Positions 11,535-23,104 of a stretch of 64,000 nt of DNA are shown here, piece after piece; positions within the stretch are counted from its first letter, which is position 1; each line of letters opens with the position of its first letter. The position numbers were made by a program, and so were the translations under genes. A model generated the notes under the pieces. It did not search any database and was not told the origin of the DNA. It worked only from the letters and a program-made list of their open reading frames with translations. Source of the DNA: Nymphaea colorata (Eukaryota; Streptophyta; Magnoliopsida; Nymphaeales; Nymphaeaceae); the NCBI RefSeq assembly GCF_008831285.2, contig NC_045142.1, forward strand, positions 18,293,354-18,357,353. Reading direction: 5' to 3'.

Positions 11535-13320
11535 GACTCCCTTCTCTGATCGTGTTCCCTTCTCTCCCCTTTCTCCTACCCTTCTCCCCCACTTTCCTCC
11601 TCTCTGCGAGGACGAAAGTCGGTCGCTCTTCCTCTTTAAAAGGGAAGACGGGTCAGCCGCTATTTGTAAGCAACAAAGAAGGAAATACCATTTGATATTA
11701 AAAAATGACAGTGATGAGTCCTAATCCAATATTACAAGTAATTAATACGGATGAGACGATCGAGATTGAATCGGACGTGGAAATGTGAAAGAAAAAAAAA
11801 ATCTTCGGCGTGCGCTTGGGCATGGTCGAGTTCGACCCGTTTCTTGGTTTTTCTTTTCCATCGTTTTTCTTTTCCATCGGTTGTGGACTGAAAATGTTTT
11901 CTTAGTCGGTTCTTGGAAACTGTTGAAAGGTTTCCTGTTTGCATTTGATATGGAGAAAGCTTCTGATTTGTTTGTCTCATATCAAGGATGGGAATGGAAT
12001 CCTGGATGACCCTTCCAATGATGTTATTAAAAAGATGTGTCTAGGATGGCGGTCAGTTTCTGGATCTCTCTTTATTGTATCTGGTTTAACAAAGGATTCA
12101 ACTTAAATCTATGGTTTGAACAAATAGCGGATTTAAGAACCATGGTTTTTTGGATTGTTTGATGAGACGGGAATTTCATAATTCTATAATTAAAAATTTC
12201 CCTTTTGAGGAAATGAAAATTGCGTCATCGAACAAAGAATTTTGGTTTTAAAATTATAGTGTCATTCTTGAATCAAAATTTCGGAATAAAATTACAATTT
12301 CTGAAATGTATAATTTATTCATCTTTATTTAACGCACATGCCATGGCAATACATCATTTTCAATTTTATAATCAAAGCTCTAGACTATCAAATAAAAAAT
12401 AAAAATAAAACTGGAGTTTTCATTCTAATTCCAATTTGAAGTGCCGTCAAACACGCCTTTATGGTCACCACTATCTTTTAAATGCATTGATCTCAAGTTA
12501 GAAGAGATGAGATTTGATTTGAGATCCATGAACTTTAAGACGCAAGGCTTACAAAGCACATAATATTTGCATCTTTCAAGTATAAGATGTTGGATCATTT
12601 TATAACTCAATTGTTTAAAATCCTCGAACTTAATATCCTAAGATCTTGAATTGCCATGGATCTAAGATTCGAGGTAATCAAAATACTCTATACCTTCATA
12701 TGGTGATGGGGTTTATGACAAGCTATATAATTTACTTTTGTATTAATTTCTTGAGGTTGTGTTTGCTTGATGGCACAAACCATCCCATGATGCCCTATCA
12801 CAGAACAAGACATGGGCTACTCCTATTCTCTCCTGCACTTACGAGAGTTCATTTAATTTGTTGTCTTTAGAACAACATGTCCTATTATACTGTTTTTCAA
12901 AAAAAATGCAATGGTTCCAAGATGAATAGTCTTTGTTTGTCCTTTTCTTTTTCATTTCGATGAAGTAAGACAACATGTACCGACTGTTTATTGTTTGACG
13001 CTGCTTGTTATAACAGGTACATAATTGTTGTCTATTGTTTGGATGTGCATAAGACACGTACACATGAATATTTGTTTTGCTAGTTGAGCTTAAAATACAA
13101 TTAAGAAAATGACGTTGACCTTCTTGCGATGCTTAGTATTGTGTTTGATTGATGTGGTAAAAGAACACTGAATTTCATAACATTGTCTTATCAATTTCCT
13201 TTAGCCATTCAAACATGATAGATTGGGGTATTTGTAAGCATGAAAATAGTTGTTCATCAGTAACTTGTATGGTGTGTGAGATCTCCAGGATCTTAAATCC
13301 ATGGATTTAAGGTGGACCCC
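11535..13320. other. 5' flank of the FHA-AAA fragment, present only in copy A
   Basis: No gene seen. The first 100-200 bp would be the 5' UTR and promoter of the minus-strand FHA-AAA gene. The rest is AT-rich, with short frames of no recognisable content. A 20-bp perfect palindrome lies at 13,292-13,311, and a C run at 13,316-13,331 marks the point where homology with copy B resumes. Confidence 0.5.
13292..13311. repeat. 20-bp perfect palindrome beside a rearrangement breakpoint
   Basis: CTTAAATCCATGGATTTAAG is its own reverse complement. It ends about 10 bp before the C-rich junction at which copies A and B become homologous again. Confidence 0.8.
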
Positions 13321-14244
13321 CCCTCCCCCCCTTTCCATAAAAGAAAAATCATACATAAATAATATTTCAGATTTTTAAACAGCGAGATTTTTATCAGGTA
13401 TAATACGGCGAGTTTGAAAAAAAAGAAAAATGATAAAAGTTTAAAAATTTAGAAAACTAAAAATGGGAGAAAAATAAAATAAGTGAGAAATAACACAAAC
13501 ATCAAAAGGTAAGTAGATTTGCAACCAATAAAAATGAAAAAAAAAATTGTTTGACTTAAAAAAACCAAAAAACGCACAAAAAAATGGGTTAAAAATGCAT
13601 TAAAGACACGTTAAAAGCGCATTAAAAACGTTTTAACGTTTTTCTTTTAAAATGTGATTTTAAAAAATTTTAAACAGCTTGTTAATTTATCGTGTTTTTT
13701 TTGCATTTTTTCGAAAAAAAAGCATTTTGTGTGACTATGGACTTAAACTGAACATCTTCCAAAATTCATCTTTTTATAAACTCTCTCGAATTTTAGATTT
13801 GAGGCTATCAAACACAATCTAAAACAACAAATATCTTGGGTGGGTAGATAAAAGATAATAGCCTTATTGTTTTTTGTTTTGTTTTATGTGTTTGTAGTGC
13901 GGGTAACTTTTGTGGGGGACACGAGCCAAAAAAATCATGTCCCGAACCGATTGAGTAATGCCCCACATTCCACCATTGAATAGTGGTCCTCAAGTCCAAC
14001 TCTCAATGTCATTATGAGAATAGTGTCCATAAGAATTGAACATGAGACATGTCTAATATGTGCCTCTTGCCCTACCAGTTATAGAGAGAGAGGGAGAGAG
14101 ATCACTTTGCAAATAAGGGTTCAACTTAGTAAATATAGGTTCACTTCTTCGTTTTTAGGACGTGTTTATTTTCTTATAAACTGTTTTATTTATTTTTGCT
14201 TGAATTCTTGATTTATTTAGCATAAGGTGCAAGGAAGGAGTGAT

Positions 14245-15104
14245 TAGAGAGGTGGGGATAGAGTAGAATAGGTGATTTGTATTTGATTTTTGAATTGGAT
14301 AGTTTGATCTTCCCTACTTATATAAGAGAGCATATGGAGTTCTTCTTCTACCCAACAAATCAGTCTGGTTTCATAAAAACTCATCTTTTGGTAGAAGAGA
14401 GTTCCTACTTCCGTGTGATATGTCATTTGATGTCAAGTACTTTTTTGGAAGAGAAAATTTTTTATTGTCCGTAAAAACATTTTAAAAGTGTCTTGTCATG
14501 CAATGATATGCCTTCGTTTTGTTCTTACTACCTACCCAAGCAAAATGAAATTTTCAAGTTTTTTTTGTTGTCAATCATTAGAAGAGGAAATCTGGAAAAA
14601 TCCTATGAAGCTGAGAAGAGATGCTCTTGACTTCAGTGATCAAGTGTCTGTAAGAGTTTAACAGGAAAATATCGTAAGAGAGAAGCCATAATGCCTTGTA
14701 AAATATTGGCATGTAGCAAAATAAGAGTTGAGAGATGGGCTCGGGGCTTGTGTAGTTGTTCCTCTGGGTTAATAATCAAGAGTACCGGGTAGGCATATAG
14801 GTAATTTATGTCTATGCCATGAAGATAATGACTTACGAACTTTTGGCATGTTGAAAACCCGCAAGGTGAAACGGGTTGATATGTGACAAAACTACACCTG
14901 ACCGCCAAAGCGATGGAGCTTCGTAGTAGCCTTTGGGGTGGTGAGGTATTCCCTCAAAGGTGAAGGTCGGCCTGAAAAAGAAAACCAAAAGCAAGAAAAA
15001 ATGAAAAGGCAAAAAACCAAATGCAGAAAAAAAAAGAAAGAAAAAGAAGCAAAACCAAGAAAAACAAAAAAGGTGCATGTCAAAAGATAAATGGCATGAA
15101 GGCT
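14245..15104 (-). repeat. Right inverted arm (inner part), copy A
   Basis: Reverse-complement counterpart of about 3,740-4,540. It carries AAGGTCGGCC near 14,965, the CCCGCAAGGTGAAACGGGTT block, the GGGCTCGGGGCTTG block and TTTGATGTCAAGTAC. It is separated from its outer part (16,910-17,400) by a 1.8-kb insertion. Copy B has it at 43,890-44,769. Confidence 0.85.
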
Positions 15105-16924
15105 CCCCTCTCTCTCGCACTCCATACCCGTGGCGTGTTACTCTCCCCCCTTCGCACTCCCTTCCCGCGTGGTGCTCCCTTCCTCTCGTCATCCCTACGG
15201 CGTTCCCAGCGTCACAACGGCAAAGGCGATCATCTTCTCCAACCGGCAACCTCCCCTTCCTTCTCCTAACCTTGTCTTGCATTCTATCTTCAACCCCTTG
15301 GCCTAAGGAACGACGACAAGTATTCCCTCGGCGCTCCGGTGACTAGCGACTTCTTGACCACAGACAACCCCACTCAAGCAACAAGTAGATTTCGGTGCCT
15401 TCACCCGAGCCCCCACGGGTGTTGAAAGATCGGATTCTCAAAGGGAAGATTGAAGAGGAACGAGAGATCGGTCGGCTTCAATATCAACGTCAAAGGTTAG
15501 TCGTTTGATTTTTAAGTCTCCACGAGAGTTGTGTTGAGAAGGCTCTAACGGAGAGATCATCTAAGGGCAAGGTTCTTCCCTCGGCATACCCGAGAGTAGA
15601 GTCTTGGAGTTCCATGGTGAAATCTTCATTAGAACTACTCTTACACGACTTGGAGTGGCTTACCAATCGATAGGCTCAACCCAAGAAAGTTTTAGCGAGT
15701 TTGGACGGTGAAAAGCCCTTCAAATCCATCAAAAATACATTCGGCTTTTCTCTCTTGACTCTCGGTCCAGCAGCACAAAAGCTCACGGAAATAGCACTCT
15801 CAGACGAGATCAGAGCCCACCAATCATACCAGAAGCATCGCCGAGAAGAAAGGGTAAAAATACCAAAACTTGAGCTCAATCGGACCATTGTAAGTTGAGT
15901 TTCGACACTTGGCCGGAATTCCGGTTTTCCGGTGGCCGCTGCTACTATTCCGACCACCGCTGCATTTTCCGGTGAAGAAGACAAGTCAGCCCTCACGTCA
16001 GCAAAATCTCATTCAAGATCTCCAAGGGCACGGTGGTCTTTTGGTCTTCAAAAATCATCCCTAGCTGCCAACGCGCAAAGGCAAATCCGAGCTCCGGGTG
16101 CCAAATCCGGTAAGTCGATCTCTTGCCCTAGCTCAGCCCTTCCCTATCCGTCCATTCATCCACATGTCTCTCATCCGGCCTATCCCCTTGCCACGTCGCC
16201 ATCCTTCTGAATCCTCCCTTTCCCGCCTAATGCTACCTCAAATCTACGAGATCTCGCAAGATAGCTTATTTCCTATTACGTAGGCAAAAAAATTTCGTTG
16301 GACCCTTTCCCATCTTGTCACCTTTCCACGTCACCCAAACCCTAACCCGCACTCTTCCTAATCCCTCCATCATACCACATGTCGGCATCTCCCAGCCTCA
16401 TCATCCAACTCGTCCGCCACCTCACCAGCTAGGTCCCGTGGTTTGACGCGTCTTCACCACGTGGCTCCCATGCGGCATCCACATGGCTCCACCTCGGCGA
16501 CACTTGGAGAAAGTTTTCCTCCACGCGTCTTCCCTTTCCTTTTTCTTTCCCCCCGCAATCTTTCCTAACTCTGCTACCTAATCTCACACGCAATCTCTCC
16601 CGCCCAATCCACCACGCGTCCTCCATCAGAGCTCGAGAGGATCTCGCGAGTTTTCCCCCTTGATTCCCTCGTCCGATCGCAATCTTCCTTTCCTAATCAT
16701 TAGGGAGGAAATCAGATCTCTTTCTCCTTTTTCGTTAGCTTCTTCCTAGCAAGACTCTTGTGGCCGTTGGATGTGCCACGTGTTTTGATCTCAGCACACC
16801 CACCTAGGCGAGACCAGCCTATCATCACCCGAATCCCTTAGACAAGCCTCGCGCGCCAGCTCATCAACCCGAATAGGCAACTCCCAATCATTAGCCTCCC
16901 TCATCCCACAATGGCATGAAGGCT
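15090..16924. mobile_element. 1.8-kb insertion flanked by 15-bp direct repeats, copy A
   Basis: The inverted arm is interrupted by 1,805 bp (15,105-16,909) between two exact copies of AATGGCATGAAGGCT (15,090-15,104 and 16,910-16,924). The uninterrupted left arm has a single variant of this sequence near 3,735-3,750, so the direct repeats look like a target-site duplication. The insert is clearly more GC-rich than its surroundings. No TG/CA LTR ends, terminal inverted repeats, poly(A) tail or transposase could be seen. A minus-strand frame of 106 codons at 15,676-15,996 stays open in copy B, but the copies are too similar for that to mean much. A 15-bp duplication is too long for LTR elements (4-6 bp) and unusual for most DNA transposons, and is in the range of target-primed retroposition. 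The class is unresolved. Confidence 0.7.
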
Positions 16925-17400
16925 GAACTCGAAGGAATTGAAATGCGACAATCTTTCATGGATGTGTGATCCTTGGGTCAATATCTGCTCTTTCTTTTTG
17001 ATTTCCTAAGACATTGAGGATGATAACTTTATGTTCATTTTTTTGAAAATTGAAAGGCTTCCCTTCTAGAGATTCAACAACATTGATGCGAAATGAATCC
17101 CAATGCTTGTACGGTATTGAGGGTAAATGAAAGGCATATCATTTGCACAACACGAGCACTTTCTGCTTATGATTTAAATTGATGATTTATAAACTATTTA
17201 AAAATAAACACTTGATATCTCTTTTGTAATGTTTTTTGACTTCATGGGCATATGAGGAACTCCCAGCCCCTCTCTATTTTTGAAAAATGTTATCCTTTTT
17301 ATTACCAAACCGCTAGTCCATTCATAGAATAGATGAAACCCCTCAAACATATTCCACTCATGCTGAGTGTAATGAAATGTTCCCATCACAATTTGTTTTC
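16910..17400 (-). repeat. Right inverted arm (outer part), copy A
   Basis: Reverse-complement counterpart of about 3,230-3,740, displaced from the inner part by the 1.8-kb insertion. On the minus strand it keeps two protein-like stretches, EWNMFEGFHLFYEWTSGLVI and RINVVESLEGKPFNFQKNEH, suggesting that the arm family once coded for a protein that I do not recognise. Copy B has it at 46,546-47,036. Confidence 0.8.
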
Positions 17401-17933
17401 TTGTGAAGGCTAGGCAGTATTTTTGTTGATTTCTCTTTTAAGGTTTGCTTAGGAAAGGGTTTGAAAGAGTCGTTAGCTTTTAAATTTTCTATCATTAGTG
17501 CAGCTGATGTCGAAGTTTAAAGCCCAACTCATCAGTGTTCTTGTGGACATACAATGGTTTTGGAAAAGCCGATTCATGTGGCATGAGAGTTTGATCTTGT
17601 ACTTCAAAATCAAGTTTTTATTGTAGGTTATGATTGTCAAATGTCTTGTTTTACCTAATCATAAATCATGGTACATTTTGGATGTACGTGAAGTTCATCC
17701 AACTCTTTGTAGGCACTGGGGGCCAAATTAGAGCTCTATAGATAAGGTTGTTGTCAAGCTTGAATGTTCCAATGAATGGACCAACATGTCACTACTTAGC
17801 AATGGCTTGTCTATTGACCATGCTTTTGGTCTCCCTAGAGTATTATGCATGCATTCTTTCTAGTTGGCATGTGTTGTTGCATTTAAGTTTCAGTTGTGCT
17901 TTATTATTTATTAACTATATATATTCTTGGTAG

Positions 17934-18840
17934 GTTTGGAACACATTCTTGAGGTTCTTGGAGTTGCTGCAATAGAAGACCGTCTGCAGGTGATTATCTT
18001 TTTCCTTCTCTGGGGGGGTATTGTTTCGTGCGAGAGCTTTCATTATGGTTTGACTTAAGTAGATTGTCTTCATTTTCTTTTGGATGCCATTGCAGGAAGG
18101 TGTTCCTGAAACAATCGATATGCTTCGGAAGGCTGAAATCAACTTTTGGATGCTTACTGGTGATAAACAAAATACAGCCATTCAGATAGCGCTCTCTTGC
18201 AACCTAATGTCTCCTGGTTAGTCATGCTTCATTCTTCTTTTCTCACGAGCCCAGGTCACTTTGTCTCATTAGCGCAGATTGTCACAAAGAGTGAGCTGAA
18301 ATGTTTTCTCTTTTTGGCATTTGACAACTTTCGTAAAGAAAATAATAATCTTTTACTATATAAGATCATAAACTTTCTTCTGTGTGCAAGTCTGTGCAAG
18401 CTGTATGTGGATGTGATCAAAATGTGGTCTTAGTTCTCTTTTCTTCCTTCATGCAAGATCTTCAGTATGTGGATGAAGGGAAGATGCCCTTGATCTTGTT
18501 TTGTGCTGCTGTTGGTGGATACTCAGGCATGCACAGATGGTGTAGGCATACGTGAGAAAGCTAATAAGAAGACTGCCATCCATATCTAAAAGTATGGTTC
18601 CTTTTGATAAACTTGTTGATGTTGTTTCTGTTGGACCTGATCCTGTTTATTTCTTGCGCTTTCTATTACAAACTACTTAGTCATGCATAAGCTATCAAAT
18701 GGTAGTAGAACTTATGTCAGTTAGATCATGCAGAGCCAAAAGGACAGCTTCTGTTAATAAATGGGAGGACAGAAGATGAAGTTGCAAGGAGCTTGGAAAG
18801 GGTGTTGCTTGCAATGTGAATAAGCACCTCAGAGCCTAAG
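17934..18840 (+). pseudogene. P4-ATPase (ALA2-like flippase) fragment, copy A
   Basis: Three consecutive exons of a phospholipid-transporting P-type ATPase closest in memory to plant ALA2 (about 1,100 residues, endomembrane lipid flippase). Exon 17,934-17,989 encodes LEVLGVAAIEDRLQ; exon 18,096-18,216 encodes [20 protein letters not shown] followed by the P-type [15 protein letters not shown] motif; exon 18,734-18,840 encodes EPKGQLLLINGRTEDEVARS. All have AG/GT borders and compatible phases. The third exon carries a nonsense TGA at 18,817-18,819 where copy B has CGA. The phosphorylation site, the membrane segments and the rest of the gene are absent, so this is a captured internal fragment. 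Confidence 0.85.
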
Positions 18841-21729
18841 GTGCAAACTTTGTCACACAACTTTTTTTTAACTTTAGTTGAGCTGCATGTAGGCCATATC
18901 AGCCAATTGTGCCTCATAAAATAAGCTATCGGTTTTATGTCTGCATTTCTTTTGTTGCAGGTTTTGAGGAGTGCTTTCAAAAAAATGCACATCTATGTTC
19001 ATCAGAAGTACGGTTATTCGTATGAATGGAATGAGTAGTATATACCATGTTGCATGGATACTTATGTTACATTGGTATGGATACGAGTGCCTGGTGTGGG
19101 TGTGATTGTTCAATTGAGTGTTTATTTCTGTGTTTTGATGTGCTAATATCATTTGTTTTTATTGGAGAACATTGAACTTTTATTTGTAGGATCGTTTTTG
19201 AAGTAGACTAGGAATTGTAGCTGTTGTCTTGTGTTTCTGGTAGAATTTTCACCAAATTAAAAATCGTTTTTAAATATAAAAACGACGTTCAAGTTTGTGC
19301 TGAAGTTTGCTAATAACAAGGATCTTTCTTTGTAGAAACACAAGTAGGTTGCAATTGTATGATTGACCTACATCCAACTCAAGCAGCAAATTAGAGAGGC
19401 TGCTAACATGTAATAGTCCAAGTAAGGTGGATATATATCTATGATTTCTTTAGTCGTGTATCTATGAGGAGATGGTTGAAATTACAGGCAAGTCTGCTGA
19501 TAGTCCAAGGTCTGTGGCAAAGAGGTCATTTTTTATATAATCTACTAGTTTTTGATTGAAAGACTGAAGCTGGTTTTTGCTGGGTAATGCCGTCATGGCA
19601 ACGGCTTTAGTTTCTGTTTTCATTGTCAACCAATACTTCTTTCAATTTTTCATGATTTCCAAGTGCAATACTATGTTATGAGGATTTTTTATCAAAGGTT
19701 TTTTATGGCTTAATTGGTTATGTTCTTTCTTTACACCTTCCCCTTCCTGAGTTTTTACTAAAACCTGAATTAAGAGATGCACTTTCATTCTAATTTGAGT
19801 GCCTTTTATGTGGTTGTCCAACCATTACATGGTTGGATTTATTGAGTTTCAATTTCATCCGTACTTCAAACATACACTAGATGAAGTTTAAATTGTTTTA
19901 CAGCCACACAAAATCTTGGGCTAAAAGCATGGACAAAAAAGCACAAAGTCACAAACACACATCTGTCTGGAAACATTCCTCTTTCATTTTCAAGTCTTAT
20001 GGGAGCTATTGATGTGCATTATCTAATCCAGAACCAAGATACATTAAACTAACTAACTTGGGACCTGTGTTTTTAGGAGCTCCATGGTTAAGTCAAGTCA
20101 GGCTCCATGAATGTCAAAGTGGTGAGGAAGGGAGAAATCAAGCTTTATGTTGGACAACCACTAGAGGAAGTTGAGAGAAAATTGCGTTCCCTCTAGACCA
20201 ACTCTCCAAGATGTAGAAAAGGAAACAGGGAGAAGAAATCAAACAGGTTAACATTTCTTTGTGTTTCCTTGTGGTGGTTTAATTTTACTTATTGACAAAG
20301 CACAATCATGGAGAGAAGAAGAATCTGAAAAAAAGCAGAAAGATGGTGATACGTTTACCCATTTCATGGTCAATCTATATGGGGGCTATATAAAAGAACA
20401 ATCATGCCGTCAAGTGCTTTTTCCATCGTAGCTTTTCATAGCTATATCAACATAGTCTACTTGTGCAAGGTTTCAATACTCTTACCTCTTATTCATCCCT
20501 TATAGATTTAGAATATCAGAATGTAATTCTTTCAGATAGTTCATAGCTTTTTTTGTATGTCCAGGAAAGAAAAGGATGTAGCAAGGTTGTAATTGAGATT
20601 CTTAATGAGGATCCTCAAAATCCCTAGGTTTGAGGTGATTTACATCATATTTATTTGTAAGCTATCAATTTTGAGAAAATAAGATCCATCATTCAGTTTC
20701 TTTGAAGCCACAAAACATGCAAAATTGTTTTTATGACACAAGAATCCCACTAACCTTCATGCCAACATGATATGGAAGTTAGTACGTCAGGTTGTTATCT
20801 CATTATCTGTTTTGTAGCTTGTAAGATTTGGGCCTGAATAGGTACTGGGATTTCCGTCTGGAGGTTCTTTTGCGTACTGCAGCTGGTAAAGTACACTAGT
20901 TATGGACTGGAAGGGAAATTGTCCCTTAAAAGGGAAATTGTCCCTTACCTGCAACTGCAAGATATTATCTGGTCACCTCTAAATTTGGAATTTCTTTTCT
21001 TCTTTGGTTTGTTGTTTGTTTCACGTTTTTCACGTGAAAGGTTTGGATAACAAGGAAGTCTACAAGAACCAGACTACTTAGTGGACCTGCCTGTGGGGAG
21101 TAAGCCTCGGTGAGTCTGGACCACCAGGCTTATGAGAATGCAGAAGATTTCTGGGGCGCGGAGTATCATTGGGACTTGAACTTTAGCTTTTTTTTTTACC
21201 TCACTACCTTTCTTAACTCTTTACTTTCTACCAGTTTAGAACACGTTGTTCGTATTGGATATCAATCTGCAGAAGGTGCATCAAGTCTATCAATTTTATG
21301 ATGTCTTATTCATATTAATACGGTTTGAGATTGGTCGGCAGTGGGTAGAACTGAGATCAGTTGTAAGCAAATTAAGCTTCGGTTTCAGCGTTCATCAATT
21401 TTGCTCCATACAAGTTTTTAGTGGACGTAAGCTCAGGGTTACTCTATCCAGTAATTTGAGGTACGCTTATTCTTGCCAGTAAAAAACTATGTTGTTAAGC
21501 TCAACACTTGTTCGTACATCAGGATCACATGGTTCCCTAGTTAAAGCTTAAAACAAGGCAGAGTAAAGTGGACATTCACTTTTGTCTTAATTATTCCACT
21601 ATTTACTCCATCGTAACTGATGCAGTATGTACATTTGTGTCGCATGCCAAAACGGTTGGCTTCCAATATGTCAAAGGACTTCTCAGTTGTGAGGTGGTGG
21701 CCACAACAGTAAACCTTCAAAGATCTTCC
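18841..21729. other. Non-coding right part of copy A
   Basis: No further ALA2 exon could be recognised. A short frame after a TTGTTGCAG acceptor (18,961-19,038) is open, but its translation does not fit the family. At 20,911-20,947 the palindromic word AAGGGAAATTGTCCCTT is repeated twice. The remainder is AT-rich with only short frames. Confidence 0.5.
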
Positions 21730-21853
21730 TTCTGCAGTTCATCCATCTACGTCGACGAGTCACCCGCCATGGATAGATGCCTTGCTTTAGATGACATGGA
21801 ATCTGCACAGTAGTCTCAAAGCTAGTGATACATATTGAATCCAGTTGCAATGA

Positions 21854-22640
21854 CTCTTCAGTGATACTCCAACATATCAACTAGGTTTAAGCACTCTTCA
21901 AAACCTAACTTGTTCATCTAATTTCCAGTCACATGCAGTCCGTGCTAGCTACATGAAAGCGACGAAATCTAATTGATGCATTTGTTTAGTCATCTATATA
22001 GCTTTGACAAAAATTTTACACTCAGTTTATGACTAGAGACCTATTATGACACGTCTAGACAATTGCATAAATGAAAGGAATTGCATCATGGATACATAAA
22101 TACATACATCAGTGTCCAGTGAAAGCAGTCTACAACTTTCTATAGATTGAGCGAGAGAGAGACACAGTACAACAATGTTTTGCAGTAAGTACACATGAAA
22201 AGTTAGAAAATGCACTCTCAAGGTTTCTGTATGTGATTGTGGTTTTATGAGATACAATGTGCTTTTTGTCTGTAAGAAAGCTAAACATTGCACAGAAATT
22301 CATGAGAATGAGGGGAAATGATCTCTCAAGCTTCCCATATGCGATTAATGATCATTAACATCAATGAGGAAACACATAGGTTTCTCTTTAATGAAAGCAG
22401 TCTCTTGCACAGAAATTCAAGAGAAATGTTGGACATTGGTGTATCATGGTTCCAATATGTGATTACTAATCATTGTTACCAACAAGGAAAAATGTTTTTC
22501 TAGAGCATATCCTTCCCTTAAGTAAAATGTGTACAATCATGGCCAAGCTTGTCTATAGCTGAATATTGAACTTTCCACAAGCTTTACTTGAAAATCATTG
22601 TTCATATATGGCACAATCAAAACTAAAGCTGTTTCTATAT
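21854..22640. other. Spacer after copy A
   Basis: No gene seen. An imperfect tandem repeat of about 118 bp covers 22,290-22,490, with CACAGAAATTCATGAGAA recurring as CACAGAAATTCAAGAGAA near 22,408. Confidence 0.4.
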
Positions 22641-23104
22641 TTAACAAGGATTTGAACTAACCTTTCTTTCTAAAGACAGAAATGATTTGTCTGCTTTAGT
22701 ACTTGTGTAAATCAATGATGGGTTTCCTTGGTATTTCAGCACGTGCAAATCAACATTTTCACTTACCAATTTGGGGCATTTATCAGCACCTCGCTTTCCA
22801 TTGGTCAACGAATTTATGAACTGTTCTATGCCCGCTGCCTGGTTCACCACAGCTTAAGAGTGGCCCTCCACATCAGTATATATGCATTCTTTACCGTCGA
22901 AGGTGTGCTCTCCTTGTACGTACCGTCTTGCATTAGGAATGGCCACTAGGACCTTCTCCCTATCAATTTTTGAGAAAGGACCTTTATGAGGCTTTTCCCT
23001 TATTCATAGACTTGCCATTGGTAAGAGAATGCCCAACGTTGAACTTGCTCATTTTTGGAACATGATTGCAAATCACCAAGGGAAAAATGTCACCAACTGT
23101 AATA

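Larger units (their letters stand above)
1953..21853 (+). repeat. Segmental duplication, copy A
   Basis: Direct duplication whose partner is 34,930-57,659. Collinear blocks: 1,953-2,410 with 34,930-35,387; 2,760-9,680 with 35,388-42,309; 13,321-21,451 with 42,968-51,108; 21,452-21,729 with 51,249-51,526; 21,725-21,853 with 57,532-57,659. Blocks are nearly identical by eye, mostly single-base changes and small indels. Unique to A are 2,411-2,759 and about 9,680-13,320. Confidence 0.95.

Noticed and set aside
15676-15996. 106-codon minus-strand frame inside the 1.8-kb insertion
   Set aside because: It stays open in both duplication copies, but these are too similar for that to be evidence; no domain is recognised.
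18961-19038. Fourth exon of the ALA2-like fragment in copy A
   Set aside because: An acceptor-like TTGTTGCAG is present and the frame is open, but the translation (starting VLRSAFKKMHIYVHQK) does not fit the next part of the family.
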